Shown one piece after another: positions 1-8,999 of a stretch of 64,000 bases of DNA; positions within the stretch are counted from its first letter, which is position 1; each line of letters opens with the position of its first letter. A model generated the notes under the pieces. The model ran no database searches, was not told the origin of the DNA, and saw nothing but the letters and a program-made list of their open reading frames with translations. The DNA is taken from assembly GCA_017935785.1 (NCBI GenBank), contig JAGBGU010000010.1, forward strand, positions 1-64,000, read 5' to 3'. The position numbers and the translations under genes are program-made. Source of the stretch: Bacteroidaceae bacterium. Its GTDB lineage: Bacteria; Bacteroidota; Bacteroidia; Bacteroidales; Bacteroidaceae.

Positions 1-193
1 TACCGATGGCGCGAGTCTCACCAGTCCATGGGTCATTAATGAATATTTGTGATTTAACAATATACTCTTTTTCTGTATTTGTGTTTTTATCCTCATCGAA
101 TGAAGGTTTGGTACACGAAGTGAAGGTAATCATAGACAGAGTTATTACTGTAACTAAACCTAAAATAGGATTAAAAAATTGTCTGATATTCAT
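1..193 (-). CDS. Lipoprotein, N-terminal part only
   Basis: The ATG is at 193-191 and the reading frame stays open to the window edge (64 codons), so only the N-terminus is present. It begins with a positively charged, hydrophobic signal peptide followed by a lipobox TFTSC, with the lipidated Cys at residue 27; this predicts a lipid-anchored envelope protein. An acidic/Asn-rich linker follows. The residues ETRA near residue 60 recall the TRA motif after the leader of many Bacteroidales fimbrillin-like proteins, but this is only a hint. A good promoter lies 40 bases upstream. Function unknown. Confidence 0.75.
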   Translation of the reverse strand, partial: MNIRQFFNPILGLVTVITLSMITFTSCTKPSFDEDKNTNTEKEYIVKSQIFINDPWTGETRAIG

Positions 194-231
194 TTAAAAT
201 TATTTAAATATGTTAATATTGTTTATAAATG

Positions 232-263
232 CAAAGATATAATAAATATAAATTGATTCCAAA
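232..263 (-). promoter_or_regulatory. Bacteroidota-type promoter for the partial lipoprotein
   Basis: On the minus strand TTTG (263-260) is followed after 20 bases by TATCTTTG (239-232), matching the Bacteroidota -33/-7 consensus TTTG-N19/20-TAnnTTTG. Confidence 0.7.
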
Positions 264-349
264 TGATTCGTATAATGAAATGTAGTTTTTAATTAATAAT
301 GTTCTAAGAATACCTGTTGGCGGAATTAATTTAGTATAATAATTATGGT

Positions 350-1179
350 TCATCCCTGAATAGCGTTGGTAGAGTCTTTTAATCCTAGCAGTAGAAGTTT
401 GAAGTATTCATCATCTCTAAATCCATAGACTTTTCGTTTCATCACTTTTATTTGGTTATTGATACCCTCTAGAATGGCATTAGTGATATGTGCTTCATAC
501 CATGCCAGTATACCCGTACGTTTTGCCATCAGCGTATTTGCTACTTTTATAAATGGTTTCAGTTTTGTCTCTCTTGCCCTCTCACACCAATAGCGGCGTT
601 GTTTCTCTCCCTCTTCTTTACTATTCTGCATCCAGATTTGGCCAAGGTCCTCCTTTAGGTAATACGCGTGAAAAAGAGGTTTGTTCGTCTGTAGTATGTT
701 GTCTAAGCGACGCTTCTTCTCATCATCGAAAACATCCTTGTCTTTGGTAAGCAGCAACCAACGGGAACCTTTGATTATCTTCCGCTTTTCAAGGTCTGTC
801 TCTTGGGCATATACGCTTCTGCGCACGGCATCAACAGCTCCGTTCACCAAATTGACAACATGGAACTTGTCATAGACGTGTACGGCACCGGGCGCATTCT
901 CCATGACAGAGGCAATGAATGCGGCTGACAAGTCTGAGGTGACGATCTCTATCTTTACCTTGTTCCTCCGCACCCGTTTCCAGAATCCCTCCAATGCGTC
1001 CTTCCCCTTGCCTTCTCCAACATGGATGATGCGCCCTGTGTCAAGGTCAACAACGATGCTCTTGTAGACATGACCCTTGTTTGTCGCAAACTCGTCTATC
1101 CCTATACGCCGCACTTTCCTTATGTCAGGACGGGAATACTTGGACTTCAGGTACTTCTTGTGTATATCTTTAACTATTA
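350..1179 (-). pseudogene. ISL3-family transposase fragment (5' part lost)
   Basis: About 276 codons of the DDE catalytic half of an ISL3-type transposase. Visible family landmarks are GIDEFA near the start, TSDLSAAF in the middle, and the C-terminal E-G-x-N-N-x-I-K-V-M-K-R-K-x-Y-G-F-R-D block. The N-terminal zinc-binding/HTH part expected in this family is absent: coding similarity runs upstream of the GTG at 1114 to about 1179 (DIHKKYL), then meets the terminal inverted repeat of the IS4-type element and a stop at 1187-1189. The missing half is not found on the far side of that element, so insertion was accompanied by deletion or rearrangement. Not expected to be functional. Confidence 0.85.
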
Positions 1180-1267
1180 CTGTCCGTTAAACACGATTTT
1201 CCACTCTGATTTTGCTTTATAATCAGCAAATCCAGAGTCCCGCACCATTTCCAAGCCCCTTGTCCCG

Positions 1268-2529
1268 CTATTCCGTGGCTGGTGGGCTGCTTGTAGCCTT
1301 TTCCAAGGCCAGCTCCCAGTCCTTTTCCGGGTGCTCAAGGAAGCCCATGATGTCAATATAGTACATCAGCGTGATTCTGACGACGGTCGCCAGTCTCGAA
1401 AAGCTCCAGGCATGTGTTACCCCCCTCTGGAGCAGCGTCAGCAGCAGGTTGGCGATTAGGGTCACCCATATCTGTATCTTGATGGCATTGGCGCTTTCTC
1501 CGTAGAAGTAGCGCAGGGGGAAGTTCTGCTTGAGCTGTTTGAAGAGCGACTCTATGGCCCAGCGCTTCTTGTATATGGCCACGATGTTCTCATACGGCAT
1601 CTCTAGGTTGTTGGTGAGCAGACGGGTGATCCTGTGCTTCTTCTCATCCACATAGGTCACGATGCGCGCCTTGTGCTCTATAGTCCGCCTTACTTCTTTT
1701 TCCTCGCCGTTTTCGTCTGTTTCTTTCGCTTTTGCCTCTTTGCGGAACACCACGTACTCCTCGCGCCACTGCATCTGCCCGTTTGCGTTCATATAGTATG
1801 TGCTGGAGAGCGTCTCGTAGGTCAGGTTACTCTTCATCTTGGTCACATAGGTGACTCCCCTTTGGGTCATCTGCTCGAATTTCTCGAAGTCTATATTATA
1901 TAGGCCCTGTCCATTGCAAGGATGTCGCCCGCCGTCAGTCTGTCCGGCGCAAGCAGGAAATGGTCGTGTTTTGCGGCTGACGTGAACCGGATGTCGCACG
2001 GTACGCCCTCGTTGGCATGGATGACAGAATGCACCTTGATGCCGCCTTTCTTCTTCCCTGTCTTCGGATTGCGCCCCACACCCTTGAAAATGAGATTTGA
2101 GAACAGGCTGACGGTAGTGGAGTCGATGAATTGCAGCCGCTTCATCCACTTCGGGACCTTGTGGGAGGGGTTGTCCGATGAAAACCTGTCCTTGTAAGTC
2201 TGGTATAGGTCCATGTAGATCCTCCCGAAGATTCCCTCGTCCCTCCTCGAGTTCGCATCCGAGAGTGTGGAGCGTCGCGGCAGTTCCATGATGCCCAGAT
2301 GCTGCAGCTTGCGGCATTCCATCATTGTGGCTGAGCTTATTTCGCGCAGGGAGTCGAAGCGGGAAATGACCGCATAAAGCATTACTGTCAGATGGCACCA
2401 TGCATTGAACTTCTTTACGTAACGTTCACCGCCACCGTCGCGGCTGAATTGAAGAATTTTTGCCTTGTTCAGGTAATTTAACAGCTGACCCAGTATCGGC
2501 TGTCCGAGAAAATGTGTACTTTTGCCCAT
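1268..2529 (-). pseudogene. IS4-family-like transposase, frameshifted
   Basis: The N-terminal half (2529 down to about 1900) starts MGKSTHFLGQP and carries FIDSTTVSLF (first DDE aspartate region) and ILAMDRAY (second Asp). The frame then hits a stop at 1891, while the rest (KFEQMTQRGV, the YKKRWAIESLFKQLKQ block with the catalytic Glu) continues in another frame to 1268. The break lies in an AT run, TATATAATATA, around 1892-1902; it is explained by a net +2 (a 2- or 5-base insertion). Together the halves give a normal-length transposase of about 420 residues. Programmed frameshifting is not usual in this family, so inactivation or a sequencing error is more likely. Confidence 0.85.
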
Positions 2530-2559
2530 GATTTGGTTATTGTTTATGTTTTGCGACTA

Positions 2560-2567
2560 CAAAGGTA
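2560..2567 (-). promoter_or_regulatory. -7 element for the IS transposase
   Basis: TACCTTTG on the minus strand, 30 bases upstream of the transposase ATG and inside the element. No good -33 box was seen. Confidence 0.4.
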
Positions 2568-2574
2568 ACCAAAA

Positions 2575-2602
2575 GGGCTGGCTCTCCACAGAGAACCAGC
2601 CC
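2575..2602. terminator. Hairpin near the IS end
   Basis: An 11-bp stem (GGGCTGGCTCT with AGAACCAGCCC, one mismatch) and a 6-base loop between the IS end and the transposase promoter. Such hairpins often shield transposase genes from outside transcription. Confidence 0.4.
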
Positions 2603-2670
2603 AATTTCTTAGCATGTGTACGCGTGCGCGAGAAAAACAAAGTTTACCGGACAGCAATAATTTCTTATAA

Positions 2671-2695
2671 ATGTAAACGCACTTACATTTAAGTG
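2671..2695. promoter_or_regulatory. Overlapping palindromes upstream of the aminotransferase gene
   Basis: Two overlapping inverted repeats: ATGTAA-N6-TTACAT (2671-2688) and CACTTA-N4-TAAGTG (2680-2695). They lie about 90 bases upstream of the aspC-like promoter, just outside the IS. They could be an operator or a remnant of what stood here before the insertion. Confidence 0.25.
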
Positions 2696-2784
2696 TAAAT
2701 ACTTTATCTATTAACTGCTGTAAAATGATATACAGGAAGTATAGCCGAGAGTAGAAATTTCCTGAAGGAAAAATATCAAACAAG

Positions 2785-2816
2785 TTTGTTTATTCGCATA
2801 CTTAATCGTACCTTTG
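2785..2816 (+). promoter_or_regulatory. Promoter for the aminotransferase operon
   Basis: TTTG (2785-2788), 20-base spacer, TACCTTTG (2809-2816); an exact fit to the Bacteroidota consensus. Confidence 0.75.
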
Positions 2817-2873
2817 CAAATTGAAAAGATGAAGTCCTTTATACATTATATATAATATAAGAATAACTGCATA

Positions 2874-4073
2874 ATGCCACAAATATCAGTACGAGGCTGC
2901 GAGATGCCAGAATCTCCCATCCGCAAATTGGCACCTTTGGCTTTCGATGCCAAACAAAGAGGTATTCATGTTTATCATCTGAATATCGGACAGCCTGATT
3001 TGCCTACACCGCAAAAGGCTCTTGACGCCATTCGTAATATTGACCGTAAAATATTGGAATACAGCCCTAGTCAGGGCTATCTCAGCTACCGCAACAAGTT
3101 GGTCAGCTATTATGCCAAATACTATATAAACCTTTCGGCAGATGATATCATCATTACGAGCGGTGGTTCAGAAGCCGTGCTGTTCTCTTTTCTGGCTTGC
3201 CTGAATCCAGGTGATGAAATCATCGTTCCCGAACCTGCTTATGCTAACTACATGGCATTTGCCATTTCGGCCGGAGCGGTAATCCGTACCATTGCCACTA
3301 CCATAGAGGAGGGGTTCTCTTTACCAAAGGTTGAGAAGTTTGAGGAACTAATCAATGAACGCACTCGTGCCATTCTTATCTGCAACCCCAACAATCCTAC
3401 GGGATACCTTTACACACGACGCGAAATGAATCAGATACGTGACATGGTAAAGAAGTACGACCTGTATCTCTTTTCAGATGAAGTGTATCGCGAATTTATT
3501 TATACCGGTAGCCCCTATATCAGTGCGTGCCATCTGGAGGGAATTGAAAATAACGTAGTACTGATAGATTCCGTCAGTAAACGTTATAGCGAGTGTGGTA
3601 TAAGAATTGGTGCTCTTATTACAAAGAATGCTGAAGTACGTAAGGCTGTGATGAAATTCTGTCAGGCCCGCCTCAGTCCGCCATTGATTGGTCAGATTGC
3701 TGCAGAGGCCAGCCTTGACGAACCTGAAGAGTACGGCAGAGAGGTATATGATGAATATGTGGAACGAAGAAAATGTCTCATTGACGGTTTAAATAGGATT
3801 CCAGGAGTATATAGCCCCATACCTATGGGCGCATTCTATACTGTGGCTAAACTGCCCGTGGACGATGCGGAGCGTTTCTGTGAATGGTGTCTTCGAGACT
3901 TCAATTATGAAGGGGAAACCATCATGATGGCACCTGCGGCTGGTTTCTATACCACTCCAGGAGCGGGTAAGGATCAGGTTCGTCTGGCTTATGTGCTCAA
4001 GAAAGAAGATCTTAACCGTGCCCTGTTCATCTTAAGAAAGGCGCTTGAAGCCTATCCCGGTCTGAAATTATAA
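2874..4073 (+). CDS. PLP-dependent aminotransferase, class I/II
   Basis: A fold-type I aminotransferase of normal length (399 residues), cytoplasmic, transferring amino groups between an amino acid (probably aspartate or an aromatic/branched one) and a 2-oxo acid. Seen: SGGSEAV (96-102) for phosphate contact, CNPNNPTG (170-177), SDEVY (201-205) and the Schiff-base lysine in SVSKR at Lys236. The substrate cannot be fixed from sequence. It has a clear promoter, and a permease gene follows after 21 bases, so the two are probably co-transcribed, though no functional link is obvious. Confidence 0.9.
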   Translation: MPQISVRGCEMPESPIRKLAPLAFDAKQRGIHVYHLNIGQPDLPTPQKALDAIRNIDRKILEYSPSQGYLSYRNKLVSYYAKYYINLSADDIIITSGGSEAVLFSFLACLNPGDEIIVPEPAYANYMAFAISAGAVIRTIATTIEEGFSLPKVEKFEELINERTRAILICNPNNPTGYLYTRREMNQIRDMVKKYDLYLFSDEVYREFIYTGSPYISACHLEGIENNVVLIDSVSKRYSECGIRIGALITKNAEVRKAVMKFCQARLSPPLIGQIAAEASLDEPEEYGREVYDEYVERRKCLIDGLNRIPGVYSPIPMGAFYTVAKLPVDDAERFCEWCLRDFNYEGETIMMAPAAGFYTTPGAGKDQVRLAYVLKKEDLNRALFILRKALEAYPGLKL

Positions 4074-4094
4074 TCATCCCCCTAAAACCACTGC

Positions 4095-5339
4095 ATGTAT
4101 ACTTGGCACATAGCGCGCAGGCTTTTCCGTCACAATGGTGATGAACAGAAAGTTTCGCGTCCGGTTATTACCATTGCCACATTGGGTGTGGCTGTGGGTG
4201 TATGCGTCATGATACTGAGCGTGTGCGTAACACTGGGTTTCCAGCACGAGATTCGTAGCAAGGTTATCGGTTTCGGCTCTCATATTCAGGTGGTAAATGC
4301 TGAAACGCTTTATAAGCCTTTAGACAATAATCCCATTATGATTACTTCGTCTGTACTGAATTCGCTGTCTCATCTGAGTGGAGTACGTCATGCACAACGT
4401 TTTTGCCAAAAGCATGGAATGCTAAAGACTGATGATTCTTTCCGGGGTGTGGCATTTCGAGGGGTTGGAACAGAGTATGATACCACTTTCCTTTGCCGGC
4501 ATCTGCAAGAGGGACGTTTGCCTGTATTTTCCGACACGCTGTCAAGTAATGAGATACTGATTTCTGACCGGATAGCCAAACAGCTTGGCTTAAAGGTCAA
4601 TGACAGAGTATACGCCTATTTCTTTGAGCAGAAGGTTCGGGCCAGAAGGTTCACTATAACAGGTATCTACAATACCAATCTGGCCGACTTTGACAATAGC
4701 TTTATCTTTACTGATATATACACGATACAAAAGCTGTGGGGATGGCAGGCCGACCAATATTCCGGTGCAGAATTATTGCTGTCAGACTTCAGTAAGTTAG
4801 ATTTTGTAGCCGAAATGGTTTCAGAAGCGGTTGATCATGCAACTGACTCTTACGGTGCATCGTACCTTTCTACGACAATAAAACAGCTTTATTCACAGAT
4901 CTTTTCATGGTTGGACCTGTTGGACATGAACGTTTGGGTAATTCTTGTCCTTATGCTTTGCGTGTCCGGCTTTACTATGGTCAGCGGTTTGTTGATCATT
5001 ATCCTGGAGCGCACCAACTTTATAGGGATAATGAAGGCTTTAGGGGCAGACAATAAGCGTATCAGGCATATTTTCCTGTTTTTCTCTGCCTTTATAATAG
5101 GCAGAGGGCTTATTTGGGGAAATGTTTTGGCCGCAGTTCTAATGCTGTGCCAACACATATTCCATCCCATTTCTCTTGACCCACAATCATATTATGTTGA
5201 AACCGTACCTTTGTACATACACATTGGCTATATCTTGCTGATAGATGTGTTTACTTTGTTGGTCAGTGTAATGGCGCTTGTGGTGCCAAGCTATCTTATA
5301 TCAAACATCCATCCTGCACGCAGTATCCGTTTCGAATAG
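4095..5339 (+). CDS. LolC/LolE-like ABC transporter permease (FtsX family)
   Basis: A 414-residue inner-membrane permease of the lipoprotein-export type. It starts with YTWHIARRLF, has one membrane helix at about 25-48, a large periplasmic domain (about 50-270), then three helices starting near 278, with the FtsX-core G-I-M-K-A-L-G-A following the second. In the known system such permeases pair with a LolD ATPase to release lipoproteins from the inner membrane; no ATPase gene is next door. Its last 39 bases overlap the 3' end of the convergent prmA gene. Confidence 0.85.
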   Translation: MYTWHIARRLFRHNGDEQKVSRPVITIATLGVAVGVCVMILSVCVTLGFQHEIRSKVIGFGSHIQVVNAETLYKPLDNNPIMITSSVLNSLSHLSGVRHAQRFCQKHGMLKTDDSFRGVAFRGVGTEYDTTFLCRHLQEGRLPVFSDTLSSNEILISDRIAKQLGLKVNDRVYAYFFEQKVRARRFTITGIYNTNLADFDNSFIFTDIYTIQKLWGWQADQYSGAELLLSDFSKLDFVAEMVSEAVDHATDSYGASYLSTTIKQLYSQIFSWLDLLDMNVWVILVLMLCVSGFTMVSGLLIIILERTNFIGIMKALGADNKRIRHIFLFFSAFIIGRGLIWGNVLAAVLMLCQHIFHPISLDPQSYYVETVPLYIHIGYILLIDVFTLLVSVMALVVPSYLISNIHPARSIRFE

Positions 5340-6164
5340 CACCATTGCCCATTCTTCGCTGTTCCTTGTTTCTGTCAGCCTCATTCCTAATTGTTCCGCA
5401 CGTTTTTCAAGAAGAGGAATGTCATCTACATAGAAACCGCTAAGTAGCAACAGTCCGTGCGGAAGCAGCGCATCTGCAAATTTTTCCATATCGGCTATGA
5501 GTATATTCCGGTTTATGTTGGCTATGAGCAAATGCGCTTTGTCCTCTGGTTTAAGAACATTGCAGTCCCCTTCTCTCACCTCTATGTTTTCCGCACCGTT
5601 CATTTGTGCGTTGTTGATAGCGTTTCGCACGCTCCACTCGTCTATATCATACGCCAGAATATCTGAAGCCCCTCTCATGAAACACATAATGGACAAAATG
5701 CCTGTGCCGGTACCTGCGTCTATTACCTTTTTATTGGTTAAATCCATTTCCGAAAGGATTTTTAACAACATCCTTGTGGTTTGGTGTGAACCGGTTCCGA
5801 ATGCCTGACAGGGGTTAATGGTTATGTCATACTTAACGTCTTGTGCGGCCGTGCGGGTGTCGTGTACACAAATCAGATTATCGATATGTATGGGCTGGAA
5901 TCCTTCTTGTTCCCATAAGGCATTCCAGTTTTCATCTGGTGCAGAATTCACTTCATACTTAATGTCTACATTCTCTACCGGAAACTCAGACAATATTTTG
6001 TTTAACTCGTCACCGTTGAAATTGTTGCATGGAATATAACCGACAATGCCTTCCTGGTTGTATTCATACGATTCGAATCCAAGAGCGGCAATCTCTGCAC
6101 TCAATACATCACAATAAGCCTCGTTGCATGGACTTAACCTAAATTCTACGCTATAATATTTCAT
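5301..6164 (-). CDS. prmA: Ribosomal protein L11 methyltransferase
   Basis: PrmA uses S-adenosylmethionine to methylate ribosomal protein L11. Seen: an N-terminal L11-recognition domain (1-70), the family block AFGTGSHQTT (121-130), motif I VIDAGTGTGIL (147-157) and the NIN-R motif in ANINRNIL that contacts the substrate amine. Length 287 is normal. The 3' end overlaps the convergent permease gene by 39 bases. The only promoter-like box ends 8 bases before the ATG, suggesting a leaderless or nearly leaderless mRNA. Confidence 0.92.
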   Translation of the reverse strand: MKYYSVEFRLSPCNEAYCDVLSAEIAALGFESYEYNQEGIVGYIPCNNFNGDELNKILSEFPVENVDIKYEVNSAPDENWNALWEQEGFQPIHIDNLICVHDTRTAAQDVKYDITINPCQAFGTGSHQTTRMLLKILSEMDLTNKKVIDAGTGTGILSIMCFMRGASDILAYDIDEWSVRNAINNAQMNGAENIEVREGDCNVLKPEDKAHLLIANINRNILIADMEKFADALLPHGLLLLSGFYVDDIPLLEKRAEQLGMRLTETRNSEEWAMVLFETDTACRMDV

Positions 6165-6172
6165 ATTAAATG

Positions 6173-6180
6173 CAAATTTA
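6173..6180 (-). promoter_or_regulatory. -7 element for prmA
   Basis: TAAATTTG on the minus strand, ending 8 bases before the prmA ATG. No convincing -33 box was seen. If used, the transcript starts within a few bases of the start codon. Confidence 0.5.
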
Positions 6181-6233
6181 TATCAAAAATTATTAACAGA
6201 GGGATTTTCCCCTAAAAAATAGGAAATTTCCTC

Positions 6234-6264
6234 TTGGAGAAATCAATTAAAGGTGCTAATTTTG
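6234..6264 (+). promoter_or_regulatory. Promoter for the W/Y/H/G-rich protein gene
   Basis: TTGG (6234-6237), 19-base spacer, TAATTTTG (6257-6264); start codon 27 bases further on. Confidence 0.55.
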
Positions 6265-6291
6265 TGCATGTTTAATTTAAAATGAATATAT

Positions 6292-7317
6292 ATGACACGA
6301 AAAATCTTATTACTGACGGCAATTTTGGCATTGCCTTTTGCCATATATGCTCAGAATGACGACATGTATTTCGTCTCTTCAAAGAAAAAGTCTGCATCGG
6401 AAAAGAAGACAGTCGAAAAGCGTACTTTGAAGAATAATAATGAATCTCCATGGAGAGACGCCGAGGATGTCGATTACCATAGCGGTGCTTTGCGTGATGT
6501 GGATGAGTACAACCGCCGAGGTTCTTCACAACGGCAAGTCCTTGCACGTTTGGAAGGGGATACATTGTATGTAGACAGTCCGGACACATTGGAACAAAAG
6601 GAGTATCTGGTGCGTTATGAGCAAAATTATGCTGTAGATGAACCTTATAATGACGACTACTATTTCTCAACCCGTTTGTCACGTTATCATGGGTTCTATC
6701 ATTATGATCCGTTTATGTGGGATATTTGTTTCGGATGGTATGATCCTTGGTACGATCCCTGGTATGGTTGGTACGGACCTTATTACCGTCACGGCTGGTA
6801 CAGTTGGTGCAGCTGGGGATGGGGTTGGGGACACTGCCATCTTGGCTGGCACCACGGTTGGGGTCCAGGCTGGCATCATGGTTGGGCGCCTGCAGCACCT
6901 CCACGCCCACATCGTCCCGGAGGCAGTGCTGTAGCTAATGGCGGCCAGCGGCCTGGTGGCGGTAGAGGTGCGGTTACTTCTTCCCGTGGTGGCCGGAACT
7001 ATGCTACAGCTTCGCGTTCCAACATGGCTTCTTCTCGTGGCGGACGCAATGCGGGTGTTACATCTTCTCCTTCTCGCGGAAACCGCATGCCAGCCAACCA
7101 AAACGGCGGACGATACAATTCTTCTTCGCGTGGAAGCAGAAGCAGTTCAACATACAGTACACCATCAAGAAGTTCTCGTTCGTCTTCGTCTTCTTCATCG
7201 TACAGTTCACCTTCACGAGGAAGTTCCGGTGGCGGATTCTCAGGTGGAAGCCGTGGCGGAGGAGGTTTCTCCGGTGGCGGTAGCCGTGGTGGCGGTGGCG
7301 GACGTGGCGGCCGTTAA
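6292..7317 (+). CDS. Secreted low-complexity protein, Trp/Tyr/His/Gly-rich
   Basis: A signal peptide (MTRKILLLTAILALPFAIYA, cleavage near residue 20) leads a charged region (25-120), then a block packed with W, Y, G, H and D-P-W repeats (about 140-200), then a long Ser/Arg/Gly/Asn tail ending in repeated GG-S-R-GGGG units. No catalytic motif. Similar Bacteroides proteins have been labelled vitellogenin-II-like, a name without functional meaning. A FadL-like porin gene follows after 68 bases. Export is clear; a structural or nucleic-acid/metal-binding role is only a guess. Confidence 0.7.
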   Translation: MTRKILLLTAILALPFAIYAQNDDMYFVSSKKKSASEKKTVEKRTLKNNNESPWRDAEDVDYHSGALRDVDEYNRRGSSQRQVLARLEGDTLYVDSPDTLEQKEYLVRYEQNYAVDEPYNDDYYFSTRLSRYHGFYHYDPFMWDICFGWYDPWYDPWYGWYGPYYRHGWYSWCSWGWGWGHCHLGWHHGWGPGWHHGWAPAAPPRPHRPGGSAVANGGQRPGGGRGAVTSSRGGRNYATASRSNMASSRGGRNAGVTSSPSRGNRMPANQNGGRYNSSSRGSRSSSTYSTPSRSSRSSSSSSSYSSPSRGSSGGGFSGGSRGGGGFSGGGSRGGGGGRGGR

Positions 7318-7385
7318 ATGATGACCATCCAATTAAACAGATATGTGAAATAATTTTATTAACGATTATAACCTTTAACATATAT

Positions 7386-8987
7386 ATGAAACGTTTATTA
7401 TTGACCTTTCCGCTCATGCTCGCTTCTGCCGGCATTATGGCGCAGACTGTATATACCAATGCCGAGTTGTCCTCAACATCCGATATTATCGGTACGGCCC
7501 GCTATGTGGGAATGGGCGGTGCTTTAGGGGCGTTGGGTGCCGACATCAGCGCTATCAGCAGCAATCCGGCTGCAATTGGCATGTACCGCCGTTCTGATGT
7601 GGCGTTTACTGCTGGAGGTATGTGGCAAAAGGACCGCAGGTATCAGGAAGACAAGACTGGCCGTGGAACATTTGACCAGATGGGTTTTGTCGCAGCTTTC
7701 CGCATTGACAATCCTAAGGTGAACTTCGTAAATTTTGCCTTTAATTACCAAAAGACATTTAATTTTGGTTCAGCGTATTATGCAGATAATGGAAACCTTG
7801 GCGGATTGTCCCAAGCCGACCAGTTTGCTTCTCTTGCGAATAGCTATTATGATGAGAAGAATTTCGGTTACGCGCTCTATGGTGCTGCCTATAATGCATA
7901 TTTGTATGAACAAGATGAAAAGGGATTTTACAACCCTTACAGCGCGCAGCTGAATCGCTTCTCCAACTATACAAGCGGATCAATTCAGGCTTATGACATT
8001 AACTTCAGCACCAACATCAGCGACCGTTATTATGTAGGTCTTACCATTGGTGCAAACAATGTGGATTATGACCGTTTCACCTCTTACACTGAAGAACGCA
8101 ACGGTTCAGACGGTTCCATTCAGGACTATACAATCGATGCTGTCCAGCGCATTAGCGGATTTGGTATCAACGTAAAGGCCGGTACCATTATCCGGCCCAT
8201 TGAGGACAATCCCTTCCGCGTAGGACTTACGGTGGAAACGCCCACATGGTATTCCCTCAAGTCTGACGCAGTTTGGGACATTTGGTCAAAGTATTACTAT
8301 GATTCAGAAACAAAGCAGGATGTCTATCTTCCGGATGATTACTACAAGCACCCCTCCGAGGATGACAACTACCTGGAATACAATCTGCGCACACCATGGC
8401 GTGCAAGAGTCAGCATGGGAAGTACCGTAGACCGCTACTTTGCCTGGGGCGTAGAATACGAGTATGCCAATTATGGAAAGAACCATATGAGCTATTCTGA
8501 CTATGAGTACGATTCATGGGGTGGGGGATATCATCGCCGCACATCTGACAAGGCCATGAACGACCTGAACAAAAAAACATTGCGCGGCCAGCATACAGTA
8601 AAGATGGGATTCGAATTCAATGCAACTGACAACTTAGCTCTGCGTCTGGGCTACAACTACGTTTCTTCCATGTTTAAGGACGATGCCCGTTTTACGCAGC
8701 ATATAGACAGCTACGCTATGGACTATGTGAGCGGAACTGGATACATGAACTTGAGCGACGTGAATCTTATTACCTGTGGGCTCGGCTACCGTTTCAAGAA
8801 AGTCTATTTTGACCTTGCATACCGTTTCCGTCAGCAGAGCGGCAAGTATTATGCATTTGATGACAGCTTTACCGGTGAAGGTCAGTTTGTACTAGACAAT
8901 CCCAATCTGGCATACGCTACGATCAATCCCGTTGATGTTAATCTGAACCGTCATACCATTACCTGCACCTTAGGCGTTAAGTTCTAA
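7386..8987 (+). CDS. Outer-membrane transport protein, OmpP1/FadL-like
   Basis: A 533-residue beta-barrel protein with a signal peptide cut after IMA-Q (about residue 20). The N-terminus has the FadL-type plug region: GTARYVGMGGALGALGAD followed by ISSNPAAIG. Alternating aromatic strands fill the rest and it ends in a Phe (TLGVKF), as barrels inserted by BamA do. FadL proteins pass hydrophobic compounds across the outer membrane; Bacteroides members are often annotated as hemin receptors without proof. It follows the low-complexity secreted protein and precedes an esterase by 12 bases. Confidence 0.85.
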   Translation: MKRLLLTFPLMLASAGIMAQTVYTNAELSSTSDIIGTARYVGMGGALGALGADISAISSNPAAIGMYRRSDVAFTAGGMWQKDRRYQEDKTGRGTFDQMGFVAAFRIDNPKVNFVNFAFNYQKTFNFGSAYYADNGNLGGLSQADQFASLANSYYDEKNFGYALYGAAYNAYLYEQDEKGFYNPYSAQLNRFSNYTSGSIQAYDINFSTNISDRYYVGLTIGANNVDYDRFTSYTEERNGSDGSIQDYTIDAVQRISGFGINVKAGTIIRPIEDNPFRVGLTVETPTWYSLKSDAVWDIWSKYYYDSETKQDVYLPDDYYKHPSEDDNYLEYNLRTPWRARVSMGSTVDRYFAWGVEYEYANYGKNHMSYSDYEYDSWGGGYHRRTSDKAMNDLNKKTLRGQHTVKMGFEFNATDNLALRLGYNYVSSMFKDDARFTQHIDSYAMDYVSGTGYMNLSDVNLITCGLGYRFKKVYFDLAYRFRQQSGKYYAFDDSFTGEGQFVLDNPNLAYATINPVDVNLNRHTITCTLGVKF

Positions 8988-8999
8988 CAGTTTCTTGCC

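Larger units (their letters stand above)
1180..2654 (-). mobile_element. IS4-family-like insertion sequence, about 1475 bp
   Basis: Bounded by imperfect terminal inverted repeats: CTGTCCGTTAAAC at 1180-1192 and, on the other strand, CTGTCCGGTAAAC at 2654-2642, with weaker matching further inward. It holds one transposase gene (broken by a frameshift) on the minus strand. The flanks at 1171-1179 and 2655-2663 do not match, so no target duplication is visible. The left side cuts an ISL3 transposase. Confidence 0.75.

Noticed and set aside
1171..2663. Target-site duplication around the IS4-type element
   Set aside because: The bases just outside the two inverted repeats do not match over any length of 3-12.
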